NCBI RefSeq assembly: GCF_902859935.1
Contig: NZ_CADIKI010000009.1
Coordinates: 186,001 to 250,000 of the forward strand
Direction: 5' to 3'
DNA: 64,000 nt
DNA from: Paraburkholderia fynbosensis
GTDB lineage: Bacteria; Pseudomonadota; Gammaproteobacteria; Burkholderiales; Burkholderiaceae
Shown piece after piece: positions 53,503-61,945 of this stretch. The stretch's first letter is position 1; each line of letters starts with the position of its first letter. The notes beneath the pieces were generated by a model that had not been told where the DNA came from, ran no database searches, and saw only the letters and a list, made by a program, of their open reading frames with translations. The translations under genes and the position numbers were made by a program.

Positions 53503-54627
53503 TTATTTGCGCGTGAACGAGCCGCGCTGCAACGTCACCATCCTCGGCAATTCGATCGTGAACAGGGTCCCGGTCGCTTCGTTCGAATCGACACTGACGT
53601 TGCCGCCATGCATCCGCGCGATCTCCTGCACGATATGCAGCCCGAGCCCCAGGCCTTCGCGCGAACGCCCGTTGCCGTTCGACCCGAACGCCTTGAACAG
53701 ATGCGGAAACACCTCGGCCGGAATCGTGCCGCGATTGGAGACCTTCAGGCGGACCGACTCGACCGCGTCGCCGTCCACCTCGACGCCGATGTCGCCATCC
53801 GGCGCGCCGTGATGCAGCGCGTTGCTGACCAGATTCGACACGGCTTGCCAGACCAGGTCCGTATCCCACGCGCCGGCCGTGTTACCACGGCTTTCGAACA
53901 CGATCCGCTTGCCGCTCTTTTGCGAGGCGAATTCATCGATCACCGAGCGGCACAGCGTCGCCAGTTCGATCGAGCGCGGCTGCAACGGCAGACGGCCACC
54001 CTGCAGTCGCGCAAGGTTGAGCAGCTGATCGACCATGCGCGCCATGCGCAGCGAGCTGTTTTTCACCCGAGCCGCCACCGTGACCGACTGTTCGTCGGCC
54101 GCCGTGCGCATCAGGTATTCGGCCGACGCCAGCACCGCGCCGAGCGGCGTGCGCAAGTCGTGGCTCAGCACCGCCATCAGCATTTCGTTGGCTTCCAGCA
54201 TCTGCCGCGTGGTGGCGAGTTGTGCGGCAAGCTGGCGCTTCTGCTGTTCGAGCTGAACGAACACGTCGACCTTCGACTGCAGAATGCGCGGATCGAATGG
54301 CTTGTACAGGAAGTCGACCGCGCCGGCTTCGTAGCCGCGGAACGTGCGCGAGGCGTCCTGTGCGGTCGCCGTCAGGAAGATGATCGGCACGTGCGACGTG
54401 CGCGGGCTGCCACGCATCAGCGCGGCGAGTTCGAAGCCGTTCATGCCGGGCATGTTGACGTCGAGAATGGCGAGCGCGACTTCGTGCTTGAGCAGCAGGT
54501 CGAGCGCCGCGGTTCCCGAATCGGCCACCAGCACGGCAATGTCCGGCCGCGCGAGCAACGCTTTGAGCGCGGTGATGTTGTGGACGATGTCGTCGACGAT
54601 CAGGATGTTCACAGGTGAGTTCGTCAT
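53503..54627 (-). CDS. Response regulator-histidine kinase hybrid
   Basis: 374 residues: an N-terminal receiver (about 5-120; NILIVDDIVHNITALKALL, phospho-Asp in LAILDVNMPGMNGFELAAL) followed by a short coiled coil, HisKA with phosphoacceptor H156 (AVLSHDLRTPLGAV) and HATPase (NALHHGAPDGD, GLGLGLHIVQEIARMHGG). No membrane segment, so cytosolic. Last gene of the hybrid kinase-cheR-cheB-kinase operon, 9 bases after cheB. It may take phosphate through its receiver from the other kinase. Confidence 0.92.
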   Translation of the reverse strand: MTNSPVNILIVDDIVHNITALKALLARPDIAVLVADSGTAALDLLLKHEVALAILDVNMPGMNGFELAALMRGSPRTSHVPIIFLTATAQDASRTFRGYEAGAVDFLYKPFDPRILQSKVDVFVQLEQQKRQLAAQLATTRQMLEANEMLMAVLSHDLRTPLGAVLASAEYLMRTAADEQSVTVAARVKNSSLRMARMVDQLLNLARLQGGRLPLQPRSIELATLCRSVIDEFASQKSGKRIVFESRGNTAGAWDTDLVWQAVSNLVSNALHHGAPDGDIGVEVDGDAVESVRLKVSNRGTIPAEVFPHLFKAFGSNGNGRSREGLGLGLHIVQEIARMHGGNVSVDSNEATGTLFTIELPRMVTLQRGSFTRK

Positions 54628-54636
54628 GGCATCGAA

Positions 54637-55263
54637 TCAGAGAGAGGCCGGCAATGCGGCAAGCCGCCGGGCCATAGTTGCAGGATTGTAGATGGAGTCG
54701 GCAGCGCCGCGTTCGATCGCGGCGCGCGGCATTTCGGGCGAGACAGCAGTGTCGGGCGCCTGCACCCAGGCAGTGCCGCCCTGCGCACGCACCTGCGCGA
54801 GTCCTTGCGCGCCGTCGTCGTTGGCGCCGGAGAGCAGGATCGCGAGCAAACGCTCGCCATACACCGTGGCCGCCGACTCGAACAGCACGTCGATCGACGG
54901 GCGCGAAAAGCGCACGGCGGCATCGGTCGACAAGGCAACGGTGCGGTCCACTTCCACCAGCATGTGATAACCCGGCGGCGCGACATGCACGCGCCCCGGC
55001 ATGATCCGCTCGCCCGCATCGGGTTCCAGCACCGGCAACGCGCAGCGATGCGCAAACGCGTGCACCAGATAGCTCGGCGAACCGGGTGGCAGATGCGTGA
55101 CGATCATTACGGCCGGCGCAAAGCCCGCAGGCAGTGCGCTGAGCAGGATGTTCAGCACTTCGATGCCGCCCGCCGAGCCGCCGATCACGACGAGATCGTA
55201 GCCGCGCGTGGTGGCGGCATCGGCTTGGGAATCGACGGCTGGCTTGACCGTTGAGCGTGGCAT
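54637..55263 (-). CDS. cheB: CheB-type methylesterase without a receiver
   Basis: 208-residue CheB catalytic domain only. Catalytic Ser in VVIGGSAGGIEVLNILL, His in MIVTHLPPGSPSYLVHAF, Asp in LLSGANDDGAQGLAQV. It should remove methyl (or amide) groups from receptor-type glutamates. The usual N-terminal receiver is missing, so it is not controlled by CheA phosphorylation in the normal way. Ten bases after cheR. No chemoreceptor or cheA/cheW lies in the window. Confidence 0.92.
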   Translation of the reverse strand: MPRSTVKPAVDSQADAATTRGYDLVVIGGSAGGIEVLNILLSALPAGFAPAVMIVTHLPPGSPSYLVHAFAHRCALPVLEPDAGERIMPGRVHVAPPGYHMLVEVDRTVALSTDAAVRFSRPSIDVLFESAATVYGERLLAILLSGANDDGAQGLAQVRAQGGTAWVQAPDTAVSPEMPRAAIERGAADSIYNPATMARRLAALPASL

Positions 55264-55273
55264 GATGAGCGTG

Positions 55274-56140
55274 CTAGCGCTTCTGATAAATGCGTTCGCC
55301 GGGACGGAATTCGTCGAACGCTTCGTAATGACTGGAAAAACGCAGGCTTTCCTTGCTGCCCAGACCGAGGAACCCGCGCCGCACCAGCGCGTTTTCGAAC
55401 AGGCCCAGTGCGCGATCCTGCAGGCCGCGGTCGAAATAGATCAGCACGTTGCGGCACGAGACCAGGTGCGCTTCGAGAAAGACCTCGTCGGTGGACAGGC
55501 TGTGGTCGGCGAACACCACGCGCTCTTTGAGCGAACCGGCGAAGCGCGCGCCGTTGTACGCAGCATGATAGTAGTCTGACAGCGAACGCTTGCCGCCCGC
55601 TGCCAGGTAGTTCTGCGTGAAGCCCCGAATCCGGTCGAGCGCGTAGATGCCGGACTCGGCGCGCGCGAGCGCATCCGGGTTGATGTCGGTCGCGTAGAAC
55701 AGCGTGCGCTCGGTCAGGCCTTCCTCGTCGAACAGGATTTTCAGCGACCAGAGTTCCTCGCCCGTGCTGCAACCCGCCACCCACACCTTGATCGACGGAT
55801 ATGTGCGCAGCCGCGGCAGCACGTGCTCGCGCAGCGCGAGAAAATAGGCAGGATCGCGAAACATGTCGCTGACCTGCACCGTCAGATACTGGAACAGCCG
55901 CGAGAATTCGTCGCCGTTACGCATGATGCGGTCCTGCAACTGCGAGAGCGTCTTCAGGCCGAACTCCTCCAGTGCCTGCGACAGACGGCGCCGCAGCGAC
56001 GAGATCGCATAGTGCCGGAAGTCATGCTGATACTTCAGATAAATCGCCTCCAGCAGCAGTTTCAACTCGATGTCGAAGTCGCTCATGCGGTGCGGCGCGT
56101 CGAATTCCGGCTGGCTGTTCATCGTGATCCTGCTGTCCAC
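55274..56140 (-). CDS. cheR: CheR-type protein-glutamate methyltransferase
   Basis: 288-residue CheR. N-terminal helical domain (YQHDFRHYAISSLRRRLSQAL) and SAM-binding core: SIKVWVAGCSTGEELWSLKIL, ATDINPDALARAESGIY, and the signature LVSCRNVLIYFDRGLQDRAL. Methylates glutamates of receptor-type proteins. A GTG start at 56140 with AAGGAGAG immediately upstream is chosen; the ATG at 56122 is the alternative. 13 bases after the hybrid kinase. No N-terminal receiver or TPR extension. Confidence 0.92.
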   Translation of the reverse strand: MDSRITMNSQPEFDAPHRMSDFDIELKLLLEAIYLKYQHDFRHYAISSLRRRLSQALEEFGLKTLSQLQDRIMRNGDEFSRLFQYLTVQVSDMFRDPAYFLALREHVLPRLRTYPSIKVWVAGCSTGEELWSLKILFDEEGLTERTLFYATDINPDALARAESGIYALDRIRGFTQNYLAAGGKRSLSDYYHAAYNGARFAGSLKERVVFADHSLSTDEVFLEAHLVSCRNVLIYFDRGLQDRALGLFENALVRRGFLGLGSKESLRFSSHYEAFDEFRPGERIYQKR

Positions 56141-56153
56141 TGGCTCTCCTTCG

Positions 56154-59100
56154 CTACCGTTGCCGCAACCAGACGCGGCATAGCGCGACCAGCTTGTCGA
56201 CGTCGATGGGCTTGGACACGTAGTCGTCGGCGCCGGCTTCGAGGCAGCGCGTGCGGTCGTTGGCCATCGCCTTTGCGGTCAGCGCGATGATCGGCAGATG
56301 CGCGAAACGCGGATTGCGGCGAATCTCGCCCATCGCGGTCAGACCATCCATCTCGGGCATCATGACATCCATCAGGATCAGATGCACTTCGGGGCCGTTT
56401 TCAAGCGCGTCGAGCGCTTCGCGTCCGTTGCGCGCGATCTCCAGCTTCGCGCCGAGCGGCTCCAGCACGTGCGACAGCGCGAAGATATTGCGCACGTCGT
56501 CTTCGGCCAGCAGGATCGTGCGGCCTTCGAATGCGTTATCGCGCTGACGCACCGTACGCAGCATGCGCTGCTGCTCGGGCGCGAGCGAGGACTCCACGCT
56601 GTGCAGGAACAGCGTGACTTCATCGAGCAAACGTTCGGGCGATTTGGCACCCTTGATGATGATCGACTTCGAATAGCGGCGCAGACGGTGCTCTTCGTCG
56701 TCGGACAGCATGCGCCCCGTGTAGACGATGACCGGCAGCGCCGCATGCGCGGTGTTCGCGGCGAGCCGTTCGAGCAGGTCGTAGCCGGTGCCGTCGGGCA
56801 GCGCGAGATCGGTCACGACGCAATCGAACGTGAACTTCGCCAGATAGTCGAGCGCCTCCGCGAGCGTCGCAACCGCGACGATTTCGGTGTTCTCGCTTTG
56901 CAGCAGTGCGCGGATGCTCTCGCGCATCGGCGCGTCGTCTTCGATCACCAATACGCGTTTGAGGCGCTGCTGCAAACGCGCTTCGAGACGGCGGATCGCG
57001 GCTTCCATCGTGGTGCGCGCGGTCGGCTTGAGCGTATAGCCGATCGCGCCGAGGTGCAACGCCTTGTCGGCATGGTCGGTGGCCGAGACGATGTGAATTG
57101 GAATATGGCGCGTGAGCGGATCGTTCTTGAGCCACTCCAGCACGGTCAGCCCGGAACGGTCCGGCAGGCCGACGTCGAGCAGCACCGCCGCCGGGAGCAT
57201 GTCGCGCACCACCGTGAGGCCGCTGGCCGCGTCACTTGCGTGGACGAAATCGAAGTCGAGTTCATGCGTGAGATCGCGCAGGATTTCGGCGAACGCAAGA
57301 TCGTCCTCGACGCCGACGATCAGACGGCCGGGGCGCGTGCGATTGTCGCGATCGTCGGCGATCGTGCCGCCGGCGGCCTCCGGCGGATTGCCTGCGAGGA
57401 GGCCGTTGGCTGGCGAGATCACCGCGGTTTGAACGCTGCTCGACGGCGTGCGGACGAGTAGCGGCTCCGCTGCGGTGGCTGCCGTGGCTGCGGTGCTTAC
57501 CGGTTCGGGCGCACGTGTGGATGCATGTCCATGGGTCTGAGCCGAAGCGAGCGCCGCTGTCCCGTGGCTTTCCGCCAACGCCGCCTGCGCATCGAGCGGC
57601 AGCCACAGCGTAAACACACTGCCCTTGCCCACTTCGCTCGCGACGGTGATCCGGCCACCGAGCAACTGCGCAAACTCGCGCGAGATCGACAAGCCCAGGC
57701 CGCTGCCGCCATATTGTCGGCTGGTCGATCCGTCGGCCTGCTGGAACGCTTCGAAGATCATCTCGAGCTTGTCGCCCGCAATGCCGATGCCGGAATCGCG
57801 CACGTCGATGCGCAACTGATCGCCTTCGGCCGGCGCCACCGACAGCGCCACCTCGCCGCGCTCGGTGAACTTCACCGCGTTCGACAGCAGGTTACGCAGA
57901 ATCTGCGTGACGCGCTGGCCGTCGGTGATGAACGTGTCCGGCGTGCCCGGCAAGCGGTCGAACACGAGATGCAGATGCTTCGCGCCCGCCAGCGGCTTGA
58001 ACATCTCTTCGAGCGCCTGCAGCGTCGCGTCGATCGAGACCGTTTCGAGTTCGACCGTCACCTGACCCGCTTCGACCTTGGACAGATCGAGGATGTCATT
58101 GATCAGCACCAGCAGATCACTGTTGGACGCATGAATCGTCTCTGCGTAACGCACCTGCTCCTCGGTCAGATTGCCGGTGCGGTTCTGCTGCAGCAGCTTG
58201 GCGAGGATCAGCGAACTGTTCAACGGCGTGCGCAGTTCGTGCGACATGTTGGCGAGAAACTCGGACTTGTAGCGGCTCGACTGTTCGAGGCGCTCAGCAT
58301 TGGCCGCGAGATCGTCCTGCGCGCGCAGCAGGTCCGATTTCTGCCGCTCCAGACGCTGCGCATATTCCTCGAGCTGCACATTGGTCTGCTCGAGTTCGGC
58401 CTGCTGCGCTTCGAGGCGTGTTTGCGATTCCATCAACGCGCGGCCGCGCTCTTCGAGTCCTTCGTTGGAGACGCGCAATTCTTCCTGCTGCACCTGCAAC
58501 TCTTCGTTCAACTGCTGCGTTTCGATGAGTGCATCCTGCAGCCGCTCGCGATACAACGCGGCTTCGATGAAGTCGCCGATGCTGTTGCCGACCAGTTCCA
58601 TGAAGGTCTCGTCGCGCGGGGTCAGTTCGCGGATGAAGCCCAGTTCGATGACGCCGTTGACCTGGCCGTCGTTGACGACCGGCATGATCAGCAGGTTCTT
58701 CGGCGCGCTCTTGCCGGTGGCGGACACCACCTGCACATAATTCGCAGGCACGTCGCGCAGAATGAGCGTGCGGCGTGCGAGCGACGCCTGGCCGACCAGC
58801 GTTTCGCCTTCCTCGAAATGACGCGCGGCGCCCTGCTCGCTTTCGCGGCTGAAGCCGTATGCGGCGATGCGGCGCAGCGTGCCGTGCTGTTTGTCGCGCA
58901 CGTAGAGCGCACCGACGACCGCGTCCAGATACTGCGCGAGGAAGTCGAGCACCGCGCGGCCCACCAGCGGCGGGCTCGCCTGGCCGACCACTTTTTCCGC
59001 CAGCAGACGCTGTCCGGAGCGCAGCCACACCTGTTCCTGCAACGCTTCGGTTTGCTCGGCCTGCTGACGCAACGCGCCGTCGTAAGTGGCGGACAGGCCC

Positions 59101-59750
59101 ATCAGTTCGCGTCGGCCCATCCAGGCGAGCAGCGCGCTCACGCTCAGACTGAACAGAAGGAACACGCTCACCAGTGTGGTCGTGACGCGGCGCGTCGCGT
59201 CGGCGCGCTCCTGGCGCAGACGCAATTCGACATCGAGAAAATCGCTGAATTCACGGCGCGTTTCGTCGAACTCGATCTTGCCGCGCCCGCTCGCCACGGC
59301 GGTTTCATAATCCTGATTGCGCCGGCGCGCATCGATCATCTCTTCGGCGAAGCGCGCCCAGCGCTGCTGGATCGCCTGGATCTGCTTGAGTCTTTCGACT
59401 TGCGCAGGATTGTCGGCCACCATTTCCTGCAGCGCTTCGACCTGCGTCTTGAACTTGGGGCCGCCGGTTTCGTAGGGCGAGAGAAAGCTCTCGTCGCCCG
59501 TGATCAGGAAGCCGCGCATCGACGATTCGCGACCGACCGCGAGGCGCAACATGTCGTTGGCCTGGCCGATCACACGCTCGGAGTGCTCGGCCCAGTTCAT
59601 CGTCGAGACCAGATAGGCGATCAGCCCGGCGAAGACCGCCATCGTGACGAGGCCGACACCCAAAGGCAATGCGATATTGCGGCGGATGATGCTACGAAAA
59701 CGGTTCTGGTCGATGGCCTGCGATGCGGTCATTTTTTCTGTCTTCGGCAT
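56154..59750 (-). CDS. Hybrid sensor kinase: CHASE3-GAF-HisKA-HATPase-3xREC
   Basis: 1198 residues. Two transmembrane helices (about 25-48 and 188-212) around a CHASE3 periplasmic domain (MRGFLITGDESFLSPYETG), then GAF (about 265-405), a coiled coil rich in Glu/Gln (about 410-495), HisKA with H504 (NMSHELRTPLN), HATPase (NLLSNAVKFTERG, GLGLSISREFAQLLGG), an Ala/Thr-rich linker, and three receivers: phospho-Asp in LLDVGLPD, VVTDLALPD and LILMDVMMPEMDG. First gene of the operon with cheR, cheB and the second kinase. No output DNA-binding domain, so phosphate must pass on. Confidence 0.93.
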   Translation of the reverse strand: MPKTEKMTASQAIDQNRFRSIIRRNIALPLGVGLVTMAVFAGLIAYLVSTMNWAEHSERVIGQANDMLRLAVGRESSMRGFLITGDESFLSPYETGGPKFKTQVEALQEMVADNPAQVERLKQIQAIQQRWARFAEEMIDARRRNQDYETAVASGRGKIEFDETRREFSDFLDVELRLRQERADATRRVTTTLVSVFLLFSLSVSALLAWMGRRELMGLSATYDGALRQQAEQTEALQEQVWLRSGQRLLAEKVVGQASPPLVGRAVLDFLAQYLDAVVGALYVRDKQHGTLRRIAAYGFSRESEQGAARHFEEGETLVGQASLARRTLILRDVPANYVQVVSATGKSAPKNLLIMPVVNDGQVNGVIELGFIRELTPRDETFMELVGNSIGDFIEAALYRERLQDALIETQQLNEELQVQQEELRVSNEGLEERGRALMESQTRLEAQQAELEQTNVQLEEYAQRLERQKSDLLRAQDDLAANAERLEQSSRYKSEFLANMSHELRTPLNSSLILAKLLQQNRTGNLTEEQVRYAETIHASNSDLLVLINDILDLSKVEAGQVTVELETVSIDATLQALEEMFKPLAGAKHLHLVFDRLPGTPDTFITDGQRVTQILRNLLSNAVKFTERGEVALSVAPAEGDQLRIDVRDSGIGIAGDKLEMIFEAFQQADGSTSRQYGGSGLGLSISREFAQLLGGRITVASEVGKGSVFTLWLPLDAQAALAESHGTAALASAQTHGHASTRAPEPVSTAATAATAAEPLLVRTPSSSVQTAVISPANGLLAGNPPEAAGGTIADDRDNRTRPGRLIVGVEDDLAFAEILRDLTHELDFDFVHASDAASGLTVVRDMLPAAVLLDVGLPDRSGLTVLEWLKNDPLTRHIPIHIVSATDHADKALHLGAIGYTLKPTARTTMEAAIRRLEARLQQRLKRVLVIEDDAPMRESIRALLQSENTEIVAVATLAEALDYLAKFTFDCVVTDLALPDGTGYDLLERLAANTAHAALPVIVYTGRMLSDDEEHRLRRYSKSIIIKGAKSPERLLDEVTLFLHSVESSLAPEQQRMLRTVRQRDNAFEGRTILLAEDDVRNIFALSHVLEPLGAKLEIARNGREALDALENGPEVHLILMDVMMPEMDGLTAMGEIRRNPRFAHLPIIALTAKAMANDRTRCLEAGADDYVSKPIDVDKLVALCRVWLRQR

Positions 59751-59991
59751 AACGAATCGACGTGATCCGGAATATTTTTCGGGTTTTTCGCGCAGTGATT
59801 TGGTCGCGCTACAACGGCCGTCATCATACAGGATGACGGCTGTTTTTGAGACGCACATAGTCTCGCTCAGGCCTGCTGGGCGGGGCTCCTGAGGACGAAC
59901 GCAACTTTGCGTGACGCACGCGGGTCCATCGTGCGATGGATGCCGTTTCATCCGACCGTTCAAGGCCTGCCACTCTTCCATTCATTCGCCG

Positions 59992-61806
59992 ATGCCCTCT
60001 TCCCCCTCGTTCTTCCCCCTCGCTGCGCTGCGTTACGCTCTCGCCGCGTCGCTCGTGTGGCATGCGTCGCTTGCCGCGTCGGCTCCAACCCCGACTTCCG
60101 CAGAAGCGGCACCCGTGAGCGTGACCACGGTCGCCGTGCATGTCGAGCCGCCTACCCAGGCGTCGCCAGTGGTTCCTGTGCCGCCCTCCGAGCAGTACGC
60201 CGCGTTGTATCGCGACGTGCAACTCGCGCATCTCTTTCCCGACAGCAAGACTTTCGCGGACATGGTGCCGCTCGTGGCGCCCGCGCAGATCGCCGCCGCT
60301 TACGACACCGCGAGGCAGCAGCCCAACTTCAGTCTCGCCGACTTCGTGAAGCGCAACTTCACGTTGCCCTCCCGCACCGAGAAGGTGTACGTCTCCGATC
60401 CGAATCAGGATGTGGTGGGCCATATCGATACGCTGTGGAACGTGCTGCGCCGCGAACCCGATGCGACCGCGAGTCCCTGGTCGTCGCTGCTGCCGCTGCC
60501 GCATGCGTACATCGTGCCGGGCGACCGCTTCGACGAGATCTATTACTGGGACTCGTACTTCATCATGCTCGGGCTCGAACAGAGCGGCCAGCATGAACTG
60601 GTTGTCGACGAACTGAAGAACTTCGCAACCCTGATCGACCGGTATGGGCATATCCCGAACGGTAACCGCACGTATTACCTGAGCCGCTCGCAACCGCCGT
60701 TCTTCGCGCAGATGGTGCGGCTCGTCGCGGACAAGGACGGCGACGGCGTCTATGCGCAATACCTGCCCGAGTTGCAGCGTGAATACGCGTACTGGATGAA
60801 CGGCAGCGACGGCCTGCCCGCGGGTGAGGCTAACCGGCACGTGGTGCGGCTCGTGGATGGCACGCTGCTCAATCGCTATTGGGACGAACGCGCGGCGCCG
60901 CGCGACGAATCGTATCGTGAAGACATGCTTACCGCGCAGCAGACGCCGCAGCGCGACTCTGCGCAGTTGTGGCGCAATCTGCGCGCGGGCGGCGAAACCG
61001 GCTGGGATTTCAGCTCGCGCTGGTTCGCCGACGGCAAAACGCTCGCCACGGTGGACGTGACGTCGCTCGTGCCGGTCGATCTGAACTGTCTGCTGGTCGA
61101 TCTCGAGCGCACGCTCGCGAAGGCATACCGGCTGCGCGGCGACATCACGCATGCGGAAAATATGGAGCGGCGCGCCGCGACACGCGCCGACACGATTCGC
61201 CGCGTGTTGTGGGACCCGCAGTTGCAGGCCTTCGGCGACTACGACTTCGAGCATCGCACGCTGACGCACAGGCTCACCGCCGCGACGGTGTATCCGTTGT
61301 ATACGGGCGTAGCCAGCCGCCAGCAGGCGAAGACCGTCGCCGCGACCGTGCGGCGCGAACTGTTGCGGCCGGGCGGCCTCGCGACCACCCAGGTGAACAG
61401 CGGCCAGCAATGGGACGCGCCCAACGGCTGGGCGCCGTTGCAGTATCTGGCGGTAATCGGCTTGCGGCGCTATAGCGAACCGGCGCTCGCGCAGGCCATC
61501 GCGACGCGCTGGATCAGAACCAACGTTGCGTACTACCAGCATACCGGCAAGCTCGTCGAGAAATACGATGTCGATGCGGCCACGCCAAGCGTCGTCGCGG
61601 GTGGTGGCGAATATCCGCTGCAGGATGGTTTCGGCTGGACCAACGGTGTGTTGCGCGCGTTGCTCGTGCTCTATCCGCAGACCGTTCAGGCCTCCCGCCC
61701 GAGTGATATTCCGGAAGGACCGGCCGGTGTGTCCGCGGCGGCCGCATCCGCTGCGGCGGCGCCGAAGAATACGCATCGGTTGCATGGCACGCGAGCGAAC
61801 CCGTAG
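59992..61806 (+). CDS. treA: Periplasmic trehalase
   Basis: 604-residue GH37 trehalase, hydrolysing trehalose to two glucose molecules. An N-terminal Sec signal (LAALRYALAASLVWHASLAASA) and a Pro/Val-rich spacer point to the periplasm. Signature 1 is at 176-190, PGDRFDEIYYWDSYF (Asp replaces the usual second Gly); signature 2 at 473-482, QWDAPNGWAP. The catalytic acid lies in the GGETGWDFSSRW region and the base in the GEYPLQDGFGWTNG region. The C-terminal tail is Ala-rich. The start at 59992 directly precedes the signal. Convergent with katE. Confidence 0.93.
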   Translation: MPSSPSFFPLAALRYALAASLVWHASLAASAPTPTSAEAAPVSVTTVAVHVEPPTQASPVVPVPPSEQYAALYRDVQLAHLFPDSKTFADMVPLVAPAQIAAAYDTARQQPNFSLADFVKRNFTLPSRTEKVYVSDPNQDVVGHIDTLWNVLRREPDATASPWSSLLPLPHAYIVPGDRFDEIYYWDSYFIMLGLEQSGQHELVVDELKNFATLIDRYGHIPNGNRTYYLSRSQPPFFAQMVRLVADKDGDGVYAQYLPELQREYAYWMNGSDGLPAGEANRHVVRLVDGTLLNRYWDERAAPRDESYREDMLTAQQTPQRDSAQLWRNLRAGGETGWDFSSRWFADGKTLATVDVTSLVPVDLNCLLVDLERTLAKAYRLRGDITHAENMERRAATRADTIRRVLWDPQLQAFGDYDFEHRTLTHRLTAATVYPLYTGVASRQQAKTVAATVRRELLRPGGLATTQVNSGQQWDAPNGWAPLQYLAVIGLRRYSEPALAQAIATRWIRTNVAYYQHTGKLVEKYDVDAATPSVVAGGGEYPLQDGFGWTNGVLRALLVLYPQTVQASRPSDIPEGPAGVSAAAASAAAAPKNTHRLHGTRANP

Positions 61807-61856
61807 ACTTCGCGCCGCTGTACCGGCGCTGCACGCGCGTTGCTGCACACGCGAAA

Positions 61857-61883
61857 AAACTGGCCGGTGTTCACCGGCCAGTT
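61857..61883 (-). terminator. Terminator of the catalase gene
   Basis: An 11-bp or longer stem (AACTGGCCGGTG and complement) with a very short loop, followed on the minus strand by a run of six T residues. About 65 bases after the katE stop. Confidence 0.82.
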
Positions 61884-61945
61884 CTGCTGATACCTCGATG
61901 AGCAGCCCGCTCACGCGGGCCTCGGATAATCGCTCGCCGCAACCC

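Noticed and set aside
57525..59765. A 746-codon open frame on the plus strand
   Set aside because: Antisense to the hybrid kinase, with His/Gln/Arg-rich low-complexity sequence and no family resemblance. The kinase on the minus strand has all its motifs.
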